DNA of 36,616 nt from Acidimicrobiales bacterium. GTDB lineage: Bacteria; Actinomycetota; Acidimicrobiia; Acidimicrobiales; Aldehydirespiratoraceae. Both the position numbers and the translations under genes were made by a program. The notes beneath the pieces were generated by a model. It had not been told where the DNA came from and searched no databases. It saw only the letters and a program-made list of their open reading frames with translations. The stretch spans positions 1-36,616 of the forward strand of contig JAKMFW010000102.1 in assembly GCA_022425325.1 (NCBI GenBank). Reading direction: 5' to 3'. Positions 23,780-35,893 of the stretch are shown one piece after another. Numbering within the stretch: position 1 is the first letter of the stretch; the number at the start of each line of letters is the position of its first letter.

Positions 23780-24486
23780 GAGGCCAAAAGAATACGCCGG
23801 GCCTCGGTGATGTCGGCGATGCGCTGCGCCGCTTCGTCGTCGGCACCGCCGTGATCCGGGTGGGCTTCGATCAGGCTCTGACGGAACGATCGCTGGATGG
23901 CGGACCGCTCAGGCGTACCGGCCTCGAGGTCGAAACCAAGGGTCCGCAACGCCCATCCGACGGGGTCGGCGAGCGCATCGGCCTGGAGCGAACCCGAACC
24001 GCGGCCGGAGAGATACACGAGCAACGCCGGACCGATGTCGCCGTTCCAGGAGATGCCGCGACGGATCGATGACAGCACCGCACCGCGAAGATGCAACGGC
24101 AACGACTGCACGGCATAGATCGCGCCGAGAACCATCTGCCCGGGCAGGCCGCGCTCTTCCGCGAACGACAGGCTCAACTCGCCATCCTCATCGTGCCGGA
24201 ACAGTCGGTGCGCGCTTCGGGTGAGACCGATGCGGTCTTGCTGAAGACGGTGCCGCAGACGCGGTTGAGGAATCCGACGACCGGCCTCGACTTCGTGGGT
24301 CAGCGACACCAGATCAGGGATGAGGTCGGGATCGAGTTCCGGCGTGAAGCGGGCCGCGACAGCACCGAGGAGCACACCACCGACGCCAGGGCCAGGGTCA
24401 CAGGGCAGCAGCATGTTCCCGAGCGCGACGCGACGCGTGGGCGCGATCGGACGCGAGTGAAACACCTCGATCTCTGCCAACAACAT
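23776..24486 (-). CDS. Protein with C-terminal J-domain
   Basis: This 236-residue protein has an N-terminal region (1-160) I do not recognise. Residues about 173-236 resemble a J-domain, with a first helix GWALRTLGF, the HPD tripeptide at 209-211 (EAHPDHGG) and a closing helix RIADITEARRILL. J-domains stimulate Hsp70 ATPase. The reversed order (J-domain last) and lack of zinc-finger or substrate domains mark it as a specialised co-chaperone. The ATG at 24486 lacks a ribosome site. It is 48 bases after an acidic repeat protein and overlaps the hydrolase gene. Confidence 0.75.
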   Translation of the reverse strand: MLLAEIEVFHSRPIAPTRRVALGNMLLPCDPGPGVGGVLLGAVAARFTPELDPDLIPDLVSLTHEVEAGRRIPQPRLRHRLQQDRIGLTRSAHRLFRHDEDGELSLSFAEERGLPGQMVLGAIYAVQSLPLHLRGAVLSSIRRGISWNGDIGPALLVYLSGRGSGSLQADALADPVGWALRTLGFDLEAGTPERSAIQRSFRQSLIEAHPDHGGADDEAAQRIADITEARRILLAS

Positions 24487-24534
24487 TCGGTTGCCAAGCG
24501 TAGGAGTCCGGCGACGCCTACTCCTCGTTCGGCC

Positions 24535-25302
24535 TCAGATCACGCGCTGGAGCGAATCCCGCATCCGGTGAGCGAGATCGACGATGTCCTCATCTTCGCT
24601 GTCGTCGGCCTCAAGCAGCTCGATCAGTTCTTCACACCGCTGGCGCAGCGCTGACCACTGCGGAGCACCGAAACCGAAGGGCGTGGCGACGCCGGCGATG
24701 CGGCGCCCGTGCTCGACGGCAGCCAAGACGGCGGGGCCATCGTGAACGTCGCGCCGCAACCGATCGGTGGCGGTGAACATGTTGGACAGCAGATCGTTCA
24801 CCTCGAGACCGTCGAGTTCCTCCAAGCCCTCCTCAGCCGCACGGGCGAGCAGATCCTCGATCACCATCTCGACCTGCTCCTCGTCCTCCTCGTGCACGAC
24901 GAGGTCGCCATCAGCGTCGAACTCGTGAGGCACGGCGGCAGCGCCGAGTCGCTCGGCCAAGGCTGCCTGAAGCTCACCGGACCAGCCCTCCATCTCGAAG
25001 GCGACCTGCTCCTTGTCGGGGTCGAGGTCGGTGTTCTCGGCCGACTCGACCTCCTCGATCAAGGCATCGACGGCCTCCTCGACCGACTCGTGCGCCAGCA
25101 AGGTGGTGCCTTGCCACGAATGTGGCACCTGGTCGGCGATCAGCAGTTGGGCCAGCATCGCCCGGGTCTCCGACGCCCACTCGTGCAGTTCGTAGGCCAG
25201 CCACTCGCTGTCGGCGTCATCGACCAGATCCTCTTGGTCGCTGACGAGGTCGGGATGGCCGTCGGACTCATTGCGGCGGAACGGGTTGGGAAACGAAGGC
25301 AC
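24535..25302 (-). CDS. Acidic protein with an internally duplicated domain
   Basis: This 255-residue, strongly acidic protein is not recognised as a whole. Two copies of a roughly 53-residue unit are clear: residues 33-85 and 98-151 share A-(Y/F)-E-(L/M), W-(A/S)-x-E, A-x-L-A, VPH and HE-x-x-E followed by a helix. The shape (helix, short strand, ...LVV strand, helix) recalls DUF2007-like ferredoxin folds. A basic/aromatic N-terminal tail ([10 protein letters not shown]) and a C-terminal helical part (160-255) complete it. The start is GTG at 25302, with no ribosome site. It heads the run leading to the J-domain protein and prfA. Confidence 0.7.
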   Translation of the reverse strand: MPSFPNPFRRNESDGHPDLVSDQEDLVDDADSEWLAYELHEWASETRAMLAQLLIADQVPHSWQGTTLLAHESVEEAVDALIEEVESAENTDLDPDKEQVAFEMEGWSGELQAALAERLGAAAVPHEFDADGDLVVHEEDEEQVEMVIEDLLARAAEEGLEELDGLEVNDLLSNMFTATDRLRRDVHDGPAVLAAVEHGRRIAGVATPFGFGAPQWSALRQRCEELIELLEADDSEDEDIVDLAHRMRDSLQRVI

Positions 25303-25351
25303 GGCGCCATGTTTGCACGTTCACTGGGCAGCCCTCACCATCCGATTCGAC

Positions 25352-25357
25352 TACCGT
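25352..25357 (+). promoter_or_regulatory. Putative -10 box of glpX
   Basis: TACCGT ends 7 bases before the ATG at 25365, the same hexamer and spacing as at the L,D-transpeptidase gene. This suggests a leaderless glpX mRNA. Confidence 0.5.
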
Positions 25358-25364
25358 CCGGGAC

Positions 25365-26366
25365 ATGGCGAACGCTCCCATCATGCCGGACCGCAACCTC
25401 GCACTCGAGCTGGTCCGAGTCACCGAATCGGCGGCGATGGCCGCCTCCCGTTGGATGGGTCGGGGTGACAAGGAAGGGGCCGACGGCGCCGCAGTCGATG
25501 CCATGCGCCACATGCTCCGATCCGTGTCGATGGACGGCGTGGTCGTCATCGGCGAAGGCGAAAAGGACGAGGCGCCGATGCTCTACAACGGAGAGCGCAT
25601 CGGCGATGGCACCGACGCCGAAACCGACATCGCCGTCGACCCGATCGACGGCACGACCCTGACCGCCCTCGGCCGCGGCAACGCGCTGGCCGTCATCGCC
25701 GTGTCGCCCCGGGGCACCATGTACGACCCCGGTCCATGCATGTACATGGAAAAGATTGCGGTCGGCCCCGAAGCGAAGGGGGCAATCAGCCTCGACGCGT
25801 CGATCACCGAGAACCTCCACAATGTGGCCAAGGCCAAGGGTGAGGAAGTGCAGGATCTCACCGTCGTCATCCTCGACCGTGACCGACACGCCGACCACAT
25901 CCGCGAAGTGCGAGCGGCCGGCGCTCGGATCCGTCTCATCCCCGACGGTGATGTCGCCGGCGCCATCTCGACCGCCTGGCCCGACGCTGGCGCCGACATC
26001 CTCATCGGCATCGGTGGCACGCCCGAGGGCGTGATCACCGCCGCTGCACTCAAGTGCATGGGAGGCGAGCAACTCGGACGCCTGTGGCCCCGCAACGATC
26101 GCGAACGCCAGCAGGCCATCGACCAGGGCTACGACCTCGACCGCATCCTCACCGTCGACGACCTCATCCAGAGCGACGACTGCTTCTTCGCCGCCACCGG
26201 CATCACCGACGGCGACCTGCTCACCGGCGTGCACTTCGACAGTCAGGGCGCCACGACTGAATCGCTCGTGATGCGATCGAAGTCGGGAACGGTCCGCCAG
26301 GTCACGGCCCACCACCGGCTGGAGAAGGTCAGCGAGTACTCCGACATCGAGTACTCAGCTGGGTGA
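25365..26366 (+). CDS. glpX: Fructose-1,6-bisphosphatase class II
   Basis: This 333-residue GlpX-type FBPase hydrolyses fructose-1,6-bisphosphate to fructose-6-phosphate in gluconeogenesis. Visible motifs are the metal-binding [11 protein letters not shown] (63-73), DPIDGTT (92-98) and the substrate loop GIGGTPEGV. Length is normal. The divergent acidic repeat gene is 62 bases away. The product is needed for growth on lipids or acids, which fits the catabolic genes elsewhere in the window. Confidence 0.97.
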   Translation: MANAPIMPDRNLALELVRVTESAAMAASRWMGRGDKEGADGAAVDAMRHMLRSVSMDGVVVIGEGEKDEAPMLYNGERIGDGTDAETDIAVDPIDGTTLTALGRGNALAVIAVSPRGTMYDPGPCMYMEKIAVGPEAKGAISLDASITENLHNVAKAKGEEVQDLTVVILDRDRHADHIREVRAAGARIRLIPDGDVAGAISTAWPDAGADILIGIGGTPEGVITAAALKCMGGEQLGRLWPRNDRERQQAIDQGYDLDRILTVDDLIQSDDCFFAATGITDGDLLTGVHFDSQGATTESLVMRSKSGTVRQVTAHHRLEKVSEYSDIEYSAG

Positions 26367-26368
26367 CT

Positions 26369-26378
26369 GGTGGCCACC
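26369..26378. repeat. Palindrome after glpX
   Basis: The perfect 10-bp palindrome GGTGGCCACC lies just after the glpX stop. It is short for a terminator and could be a binding site for control of the downstream small ORF and SMP-30 gene. Confidence 0.25.
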
Positions 26379-26407
26379 CCACCCACGGCAGGAAAAGGGC
26401 AAGGTTC

Positions 26408-26413
26408 GATACT
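26408..26413 (+). promoter_or_regulatory. Putative -10 box before the small ORF / SMP-30 gene
   Basis: GATACT, 5 of 6 matches to TATACT, ends 6 bases before the ATG at 26420. Confidence 0.4.
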
Positions 26414-26419
26414 CCCCCG

Positions 26420-26518
26420 ATGCGCATCACGACACTCCTTGAAGGACCCGCCCGCTCCATGAATCTTCACCGCTGCGTCACCTACGAGGCTGACGTGGCC
26501 ACGAGCGTTGTTCGGTGA
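26420..26518 (+). CDS. Possible 32-residue ORF overlapping the SMP-30 gene
   Basis: The ORF runs from ATG at 26420 to a TGA that overlaps the GTG start of the SMP-30 gene (GTGA), the same coupling style as many real gene pairs in this window. A -10-like GATACT 6 bases before the ATG would make it leaderless. The product begins MRITTLLEGPARS and matches nothing I know. The SMP-30 GTG itself lacks a ribosome-binding site, so translation through this ORF could supply ribosomes to it. Confidence 0.45.
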   Translation: MRITTLLEGPARSMNLHRCVTYEADVATSVVR

Positions 26519-27426
26519 GCACCGTCGGCGTCGCGATCGATATCCCCGCACGCCTCGGCGAATGTCCCGTCTGGTCCGTGCTCGACCAGGCGCTCTACTG
26601 GACCGACATTGAGGCATGTGTCGTGCACCGCTTCGACCCCGTGAGCGGCGTGGACGACACACGTCATCTTCCTGGGCGAGTCGGAACGATTGCCCTGACC
26701 GATCAGCCGGGCGTGCTTGTACTCGCGATCGAGAATGCGCTCTTTGGGGTCGACTGGGCCGATGTCGGCAACCGCCGACCATTGCATCGACTCGAACCCG
26801 ACGGCACCGGCAATCGCAGCAACGACGGCCGCGTCGACCCGGCCGGGCGTTTCGTCCTCGGCACGATGTACGAGGACGCCGCCGCCGGACGTACAACCGG
26901 TTCGCTCTATCGGGTCGACGAGCAGGTCACGGCCCTGCGCACCGGGATCGGGATCCCCAACGGCCTCGCCTTCGATCCCCAACGAGGACTCGTCTACTGG
27001 GCCGACACCTTCACCGCCCGGATCATCGTCGCCGACTACGACACAACCGACGGCACCTGGCACAACGAACGCACCTTCTTCGACTACGCCGACGCTCCCG
27101 GTCGCCCCGACGGAGCCTGTCTCGACACCGAGGGCGGTTACTGGTCGGCCTCGGTCACGGGTTGGTGCGTAACCCGCATCGACCCCGACGGCACCGTCAC
27201 CGACCGGATCAACGTGCCGCTCGAGAAGCCCTCGATGCCAGCGTTCGGCGGCGAGGACCGCAAGACACTGTTCGTGACGACGATCGGCGACGAACACGGG
27301 CGGCCTGCGACACCGGGTCGCGATGGCGTCCGACCTGGTTCCCTCCTCGCCATCGAGGGCACCGGAGCGACCGGCATCGCCGAGACACCATTCGGCTTCT
27401 CGAAGCAGGCCACGTCTTCGACGTAG
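26515..27426 (+). CDS. SMP-30/gluconolactonase/LRE family protein
   Basis: This 303-residue six-bladed beta-propeller has the family start LGECPVW (14-20), with the metal-binding glutamate in GEC. The central IPNGLAFD motif has the ligand Asn, and PDGACLD carries the catalytic/ligand Asp. These calcium- or zinc-dependent enzymes open sugar lactones (gluconolactone, xylonolactone and others). It starts with GTG overlapping the end of a small ORF and stands 148 bases after glpX on the same strand. Specificity is unknown. Confidence 0.9.
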   Translation: MSTVGVAIDIPARLGECPVWSVLDQALYWTDIEACVVHRFDPVSGVDDTRHLPGRVGTIALTDQPGVLVLAIENALFGVDWADVGNRRPLHRLEPDGTGNRSNDGRVDPAGRFVLGTMYEDAAAGRTTGSLYRVDEQVTALRTGIGIPNGLAFDPQRGLVYWADTFTARIIVADYDTTDGTWHNERTFFDYADAPGRPDGACLDTEGGYWSASVTGWCVTRIDPDGTVTDRINVPLEKPSMPAFGGEDRKTLFVTTIGDEHGRPATPGRDGVRPGSLLAIEGTGATGIAETPFGFSKQATSST

Positions 27427-27444
27427 TTCATCTCGCCGATCCGT

Positions 27445-27493
27445 CGTTTGCAGGCTGAATGCAAACGAGCCGGACCTCACGGCCCGACTCGTT
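27445..27493. terminator. Twin hairpins between the SMP-30 gene and atpC
   Basis: Hairpin one: CGTTTGCA (27445-27452) / TGCAAACG (27460-27467), 8 bp with a 7-base loop. Hairpin two, sharing bases with the first: AACGAG (27464-27469) / CTCGTT (27488-27493) extended by CGG/CCG. They lie between convergent genes and probably terminate both the SMP-30 and ATP synthase transcripts. Because they overlap, only one can form at a time. Confidence 0.7.
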
Positions 27494-27518
27494 CCGTAAT
27501 CTCGATGATCAGGCGTGA

Positions 27519-27911
27519 CTATTCGCCGGCCGCCACCCGGATCCGCACCTCGGCACGGGCCTTGTCGTAGGCGGCACCTGCATCGTCGGCATCGGCGGAG
27601 AGCGCCTGTTCCGCCTCAGCGAGGGCCCGCTCGGCTCGGGGTACGTCGATCTCGTCCTTGGCCTCGGACACGTCGGACAGGATCGTGATGTCGGTGTCGC
27701 TGACCTGCACGAAGCCGCGGTGGACGGCGAACGTGTCACGGGATCCGTCCTCTTTGACGACGTCGACCGACCACACCTGGAGGATCCCGATGAACGGGAT
27801 ATGACCGGGCTGGAAGGCAATGTCGCCACCCTCGACGGTGCGAGCGACGACCATCGAAGCCTCACCGGTGTACGACACCGATTCGGGAGAGACGACCTGG
27901 ACGTTGAGCAT
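27519..27911 (-). CDS. atpC: ATP synthase epsilon subunit
   Basis: This 130-residue epsilon subunit has an N-terminal beta-sandwich with VVSPE at the start and GDIAFQPGHIPFIGIL, the usual G-x-x-x-x-x-P-G-H-x-P segment. A C-terminal helical hairpin (about 90-125, AERALAEAEQ) can inhibit ATP hydrolysis. It is the last gene of the operon, 35 bases after atpD, with AGAGGAA before the ATG. Confidence 0.96.
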   Translation of the reverse strand: MLNVQVVSPESVSYTGEASMVVARTVEGGDIAFQPGHIPFIGILQVWSVDVVKEDGSRDTFAVHRGFVQVSDTDITILSDVSEAKDEIDVPRAERALAEAEQALSADADDAGAAYDKARAEVRIRVAAGE

Positions 27912-27946
27912 GGTTCCTCTGTTCTCGGAGTGTTCCGATCAGCCGA

Positions 27947-30450
<2,504 letters not shown>

Positions 30451-30458
30451 GAGTTACC

Positions 30459-32081
30459 TCAGTCCTCGTCGCGGGTGATGTCTTCTTCGGGCAGGGTGGT
30501 GTCGGAGTCGACGAGCTCGGCCTGGGCATCGCCCTGGGCCTCGGCGTCGGGCTCGGCGCCAGAACCATCGGAGGTCTGGAACTGCTCGGCGAAGGCCTTG
30601 ATGCCGGCTTCGAAGGCGTCCTCATCGGGGATGACGCCGTCGTTCTTGATCGAGTTCATGATGTCTGCGTGACGGGTGCGGAACCACTCAAGGAGTTCGG
30701 CCTCGAAGCGCAGCACATCCTCGACGGGAAGGGCGTCGAGGTAGCCGCGGGTACCGGCGTAGATCGACACGGTCTGCTCGTCGACGGGGTACGGGCTGTT
30801 GACGCCTTGCTTCAGGAGTTCGGTCAGACGGTAGCCACGTTCGAGCTGGGCCTTGGACACGGCGTCGAGATCGGAACCGAAGGCGGCGAACGCCTCGAGC
30901 TCACGGAACTGCTGCAGATCGCCCTTCAGCGTGCCGGTCGCCGTCTTCATGGCCTTGACCTGCGCAGCCGAGCCGACTCGGGACACCGAGATGCCCACGT
31001 CGACGGCGGGGCGAATACCCGACTTGAACAGGTCGTCCTGGAGGAAGATCTGGCCGTCGGTGATCGAGATCACGTTGGTGGGAATGAACGCCGACACGTC
31101 GCCGGCCTTGGTCTCGATGATCGGGAGTGCCGTGAGCGAACCGGCGCCGAGCTCGTCGGAGAGCTTGGCGGCACGCTCGAGCAGACGCGAGTGGAGGTAG
31201 AACACGTCGCCGGGGAAGGCCTCGCGGCCCGGCGGGCGGCGCAGCAGCAACGACACCTGGCGGTAGGCCTCGGCCTGCTTGGAGAGGTCGTCGTAGACGA
31301 TGAGCGAGTGCTCGCCGTTCTCCATCCAGTGCTGGCCCATGGCGCAACCGCCGTAGGGGGCCAGGTACTTGAACGGTGCCGGGTCGGAAGCAGGGGCGAC
31401 CACGACGGTGGTGTACTCCATAGCCCCGAGCTCTTCGAGCGTGGCAACCGACTGGGCGACGGTTGAGGCCTTCTGGCCGATCGCCACATAGATGCACTTC
31501 ACGCCCAGACCCTTCTGGTTCAGGATCGTGTCGAGCGCAATGGTGGTCTTGCCGGTCTTGCGGTCGCCGATGATCAGCTCTCGCTGACCACGGCCGACCG
31601 GGATGAGCGAGTCGATCGACTTGATACCGGTCTGCATCGGCTCGTGCACCGGCTTCCGGCCGGTGATGCCCGGCGCCTGGATCTCCATACGGCGGGGCTG
31701 CACATTGGTGAGCGGACCCTTGCCGTCGACCGGCTCGCCGAGCGGGTTGACGACACGGCCCAGCAGGCCGTCGCCGACGGGCACAGACAAGATCTCGCCG
31801 GTGGCGACCACGGTCTGGCCTTCCTCGATGCCTTCGACGTCGCCGAGGACAACGGCGCCGATCGAACGCTCGTCGAGGTTGAGGGCGAGACCGACGAGAC
31901 CGTTCTCGAAGCGGAGCATCTCGTTGACCGCCGCGTTGGGCAGGCCCGACACGCGCGCAATGCCGTCGCCGACCTCGAGCACCCGACCGACGGTGGTCTG
32001 CTCGACCGAGGGGGTGAAGCCCTCGAGGTTCGCCTTCAGCGCTGCGGTGATCTCATCGGTGTTGATCTGCAGATCAGCCAT
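30459..32081 (-). CDS. atpA: ATP synthase alpha subunit
   Basis: This 540-residue F1 alpha subunit has the Walker A GDRKTGKT (172-179), the signature [17 protein letters not shown] and a C-terminal domain that continues about 30 residues past the usual end as an acidic Asp/Glu-rich tail. Actinobacterial alphas often carry such tails (mycobacterial alpha has one that suppresses ATP hydrolysis), although this one differs in sequence. The ATG is preceded by AGAGAGA. Confidence 0.97.
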   Translation of the reverse strand: MADLQINTDEITAALKANLEGFTPSVEQTTVGRVLEVGDGIARVSGLPNAAVNEMLRFENGLVGLALNLDERSIGAVVLGDVEGIEEGQTVVATGEILSVPVGDGLLGRVVNPLGEPVDGKGPLTNVQPRRMEIQAPGITGRKPVHEPMQTGIKSIDSLIPVGRGQRELIIGDRKTGKTTIALDTILNQKGLGVKCIYVAIGQKASTVAQSVATLEELGAMEYTTVVVAPASDPAPFKYLAPYGGCAMGQHWMENGEHSLIVYDDLSKQAEAYRQVSLLLRRPPGREAFPGDVFYLHSRLLERAAKLSDELGAGSLTALPIIETKAGDVSAFIPTNVISITDGQIFLQDDLFKSGIRPAVDVGISVSRVGSAAQVKAMKTATGTLKGDLQQFRELEAFAAFGSDLDAVSKAQLERGYRLTELLKQGVNSPYPVDEQTVSIYAGTRGYLDALPVEDVLRFEAELLEWFRTRHADIMNSIKNDGVIPDEDAFEAGIKAFAEQFQTSDGSGAEPDAEAQGDAQAELVDSDTTLPEEDITRDED

Positions 32082-32141
32082 TTTCGTCTATCTCTCTGGT
32101 GTGAAGTTCTGGGTGGGGCGGTGAGTCGTTGAAGTGACAGG

Positions 32142-32666
32142 TCAGCCGATGTGGCTCTTGACCTGGGCGAGGCGGCTGCGGACGCTGCCGTCGATGACGG
32201 TGTCGCCGATCGTGGTGACGATGCCCCCGAGAACGGAGGGATCGACCGTCACGCGAACGTCGACATCCTTGCCGGTCGCCTGCTTGAGCGAGGCGGCGAG
32301 GCGCGCCACCTGATCCTCGGAGAGGGCCACGGCGGAGCGAACCTCGGCGACGTCGCGGCCGCTGGCGGTGGCCAGCTTGGCGACGAGGGTCCGGGCGATG
32401 GCCGGGAAGTCACCGGCCCGACCAGCGCCGACCACGAGGGACACGGCGGCGGTCGTGACATCGGAGGCCTTCCCCTGGAGGAGGTCTTCGACGATCTGCT
32501 GACGGGTGGCGGCCGGCACGTGGGGGTCGGCGAGGGTGTTGCGCAACTCGTCGTTGGCCTCGAGGGCCTGGGCGAAGCGCAGGATCTCGTCGTCGGCCCC
32601 CGTGTCGCCCTCGGCTCGCAGCACAGCGAGGAGAGCGGCGGCGTAGGCGTCGATGGTGTCGCTCAT
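32142..32666 (-). CDS. atpH: ATP synthase delta subunit
   Basis: This 174-residue OSCP/delta subunit links F1 to the b stalk. The N-terminal six-helix domain has AYAAALLAVL and LADPHVPAATRQQIVEDLL. The C-terminal part has KDVDVRVTVDPSVLGGIV, close to the family signature, followed by a DTVIDGSVRSRL end. Unlike mycobacteria, where delta is fused to a b-like domain (atpFH), here delta stands alone and two b genes precede it. Confidence 0.96.
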   Translation of the reverse strand: MSDTIDAYAAALLAVLRAEGDTGADDEILRFAQALEANDELRNTLADPHVPAATRQQIVEDLLQGKASDVTTAAVSLVVGAGRAGDFPAIARTLVAKLATASGRDVAEVRSAVALSEDQVARLAASLKQATGKDVDVRVTVDPSVLGGIVTTIGDTVIDGSVRSRLAQVKSHIG

Positions 32667-32688
32667 GAGATGGTCTTTCGTTCCGCGG

Positions 32689-33213
32689 TCAGCTGGCGCC
32701 GACGCTGGAGATGTAGTCGTCGATCAGTGCGGACTGGGTGGCGTCGTCGAGGTTGTCGCGCACCACGGCGTCGGCCGCCAGGCGAGCCTGCTCGGCAACG
32801 GCAGCCCGAAGGTCGGCCAGGGCCTGATCGCGCTGGGCGGCGACCTCGATCCGGGCCCGTTCCTTGGCCTCGGCGACGTCGTTCTCCGCCCGAGCGATCA
32901 GGTCCGCCTCGAGGCGGGTGGCCTGCTCGCGAGCATCGGCGATGATCGCTTCGGCTTCGGCACCGGCGTCACCGAGCGAGGAGGTCAGGGCCTCCAACTC
33001 GGCCTCGGCCTCGGCCTTGGCCTGCTCGGCCTCGGCGAGTTCGCCCTCGACCTTGGCGGACGTCGCCTTCATGGCGGCCTTGATGGCAGGCACACCCTTC
33101 ATGACGAACACCACGGCGATGATGAGGAACGCAGCCGAGCCCCAGTAGAGCTCGTTGGGATCGCCGGGGATCCAGTTCCCGTTTGGTCCTTCGGCGGCGA
33201 AGATTCCGATCAT
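32689..33213 (-). CDS. atpF: ATP synthase b subunit
   Basis: This 174-residue stalk protein has one N-terminal membrane helix (about 24-44, SAAFLIIAVVFVMKG) followed by a long Ala/Glu-rich helix (50-150). It is one of two b-type genes here. The ATG is preceded by AAGGAG. It follows the b' gene after 11 bases and precedes atpH by 22. The order and charge pattern do not show which of the two is b and which b'. Confidence 0.9.
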   Translation of the reverse strand: MIGIFAAEGPNGNWIPGDPNELYWGSAAFLIIAVVFVMKGVPAIKAAMKATSAKVEGELAEAEQAKAEAEAELEALTSSLGDAGAEAEAIIADAREQATRLEADLIARAENDVAEAKERARIEVAAQRDQALADLRAAVAEQARLAADAVVRDNLDDATQSALIDDYISSVGAS

Positions 33214-33224
33214 GGTCGTCTCCT

Positions 33225-33755
33225 TCAGTCGGCCGAGAGGGCCTGGTCGATGACGGACTGCTGGTTGCCGGCGTCAAGATCACGGCCGAGCACGATCTGT
33301 GCGGCCCCGACGGCAAGCGACGAAACGTCGCCTCGCATGCCGGAGAGCGCTTCGGCTCGAGCCTGATCGATGTCGGCTTGTGCACTGCGCCGCATCTCGG
33401 CGATTTCCGTGTCGGCCTCGGCCTGCAGCGCCGCGCGACGCTCGTCGGCGGCGGCGCGCGCCCCGGCGAGAATGGCGTTGGCTTCGGAACGAGCCTCCGC
33501 GAGGGTGGCCTCGTGGTCCCGGCGAGCCGAACCGAGCGCAGAGGTGGCCGCATCGGCGGCGTCCTTGCCCGACTGGATCGTGCTGGAACGCTCCTCCATT
33601 GCCCGCAGGATCGGGGGCAGGAGGACGAACTTCATCATCGCCCAGAGGGCGAAGAAGAAGATCGCCGCCCAGACGATCTCGTTCATGACGGGAATGACGG
33701 GGTTCGGCGGGGCCTCTTCTTCGGCCGCTACAACGATGGCCAAGAGATTGATCAC
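33225..33755 (-). CDS. ATP synthase second b subunit (b')
   Basis: This 176-residue protein has one membrane helix (about 25-45, EIVWAAIFFFALWAMMKFVLLPPI) and a long helical stalk with VGAAQIVLG near the end, a b-subunit hallmark. With the next gene it forms a b/b' pair, as in cyanobacteria and some phototrophs. The start is GTG at 33755 with GAGGTG 6 bases upstream. A hairpin (33806-33826) separates it from atpE. Confidence 0.9.
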   Translation of the reverse strand: MINLLAIVVAAEEEAPPNPVIPVMNEIVWAAIFFFALWAMMKFVLLPPILRAMEERSSTIQSGKDAADAATSALGSARRDHEATLAEARSEANAILAGARAAADERRAALQAEADTEIAEMRRSAQADIDQARAEALSGMRGDVSSLAVGAAQIVLGRDLDAGNQQSVIDQALSAD

Positions 33756-33805
33756 GGATTCACCTCAGGTGGTACGGGTGACGAACGGATGTTCAGAACA
33801 GTGCA

Positions 33806-33826
33806 CCGGGTCGGCAAACGACCCGG
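33806..33826. promoter_or_regulatory. Hairpin after atpE in the ATP synthase mRNA
   Basis: A perfect 8-bp stem (CCGGGTCG / CGACCCGG, 33806-33813 and 33819-33826) with a 5-base loop starts 20 bases after the atpE stop and lacks a U-tract. It is a likely mRNA-stabilising or partial-termination element that raises atpE (c-ring) expression over downstream genes. Confidence 0.55.
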
Positions 33827-33846
33827 GACGCCGACAGGCGGCGGGA

Positions 33847-34968
<1,122 letters not shown>

Positions 34969-34972
<4 letters not shown>

Positions 34973-35478
34973 TGGTGCTCCTTGGTTTCGGAGAGGTCGG
35001 AGATCGTTGGGCTGTTGCTGGCCTGGGCGGCGTCAAGTCCGGGCTTCGGCTTCAGCCCGGGAAAGGCTAGCGAGGCGGACACGAAACGCATCTCCCAGAA
35101 CAACAATCCGAGATGGGTGATGATGAGCGTGAGCCCGAGGGGGATCAGCTCGACCCAGGCGGCGTCGCGAACAAGCAACACGGCCAGGGTGATGAGACCG
35201 AGACGGATCAAAAACCCGAAGAGGGCGACACCCGCCATGAGGGCGATCGAGATGCGGGCCGCGAAACCAAGCGACCAGGCCGCCAGCAAGAAGTTCACAA
35301 CCACGATGGCCAGGGCATAGGCGACCGACGCGGCCCCGTCCGTGCCCCAGAAAATGGCGCCGACCATTGCCGCTACCGGCGCGATCAATGCGCCTCGCCG
35401 AGCGAGGTCTTTCGCCACCTCAACGGCGGGCGACGGACCTTCCATGCGCATGGCGAGGGGGTTGGCCGGGGCGTTCAC
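34969..35478 (-). CDS. AtpI-like membrane protein
   Basis: This 169-residue protein has four hydrophobic helices (about 28-45, 50-70, 75-100 and 108-130) and a polar C-terminus. Position and topology match ATP synthase protein I (AtpI/UncI), which helps c-ring assembly or Mg2+ supply. Sequence conservation in this family is low, so position carries much of the weight. The GTG at 35478 overlaps the stop of the AtpZ-like gene, and its own stop overlaps atpB. Confidence 0.8.
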
Positions 35479-35825
35479 GACTCGGATCCCTCGAGCGGCA
35501 TCGAGTCGATTTCACCGGTGAGGTCGCGGACCGGGCGGGCGCCGAGTTCGGCTGCCTCCGCTCGGAGCCGTGCCGCCTCTTCGCGCACGGCAGCGACATG
35601 TTCAGCTGCTTCGGCCATGCCTCGCTGATAGTCGTAATAGACCTTCAGGACGGCGCCGACCGTGCCGAACGCGAGAAAGGCGAGCATGAAGACGGGTCGG
35701 GTTCCGGCGGCAGAGTCGATCCAGAGACCGAGGAGTGCAATGAGCACGGGGGCGAGGACGAGGTCGAAGCCACCACTTGAGCGCCAGATGGCGTCGTGGA
35801 GATCGCGCTTTGCCGCAGCGTCCAT
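35475..35825 (-). CDS. AtpZ-like F0F1-ATPase accessory protein
   Basis: This 116-residue protein has two membrane helices, about 20-35 (FDLVLAPVLIALLGLWIDS) and 42-58 (FMLAFLAFGTVGAVLKVYY), with the short D-x-x-x-G-T-x-P turn between them, as in AtpZ/AtpQ proteins. A charged coiled-coil-like tail follows (AEAAEHVAAVREEAARLRAE). The ATG at 35825 is chosen because homology starts near it and GGGGACAGG precedes it. It is the first gene of the ATP synthase operon. Confidence 0.8.
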   Translation of the reverse strand: MDAAAKRDLHDAIWRSSGGFDLVLAPVLIALLGLWIDSAAGTRPVFMLAFLAFGTVGAVLKVYYDYQRGMAEAAEHVAAVREEAARLRAEAAELGARPVRDLTGEIDSMPLEGSES

Positions 35826-35893
35826 ACCTGTCCCCGGAGACCTGTTCTCGAACGAGTCACTGCGCCGGCAACGGCTGCTCGTGAACCCGTGCA

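Noticed and set aside
24487-24534. Weak inverted repeat GTAGG...CCTAC upstream of the J-domain gene
   Set aside because: It has only 5 bp per arm with competing pairings, not distinguishable from chance at this GC content.
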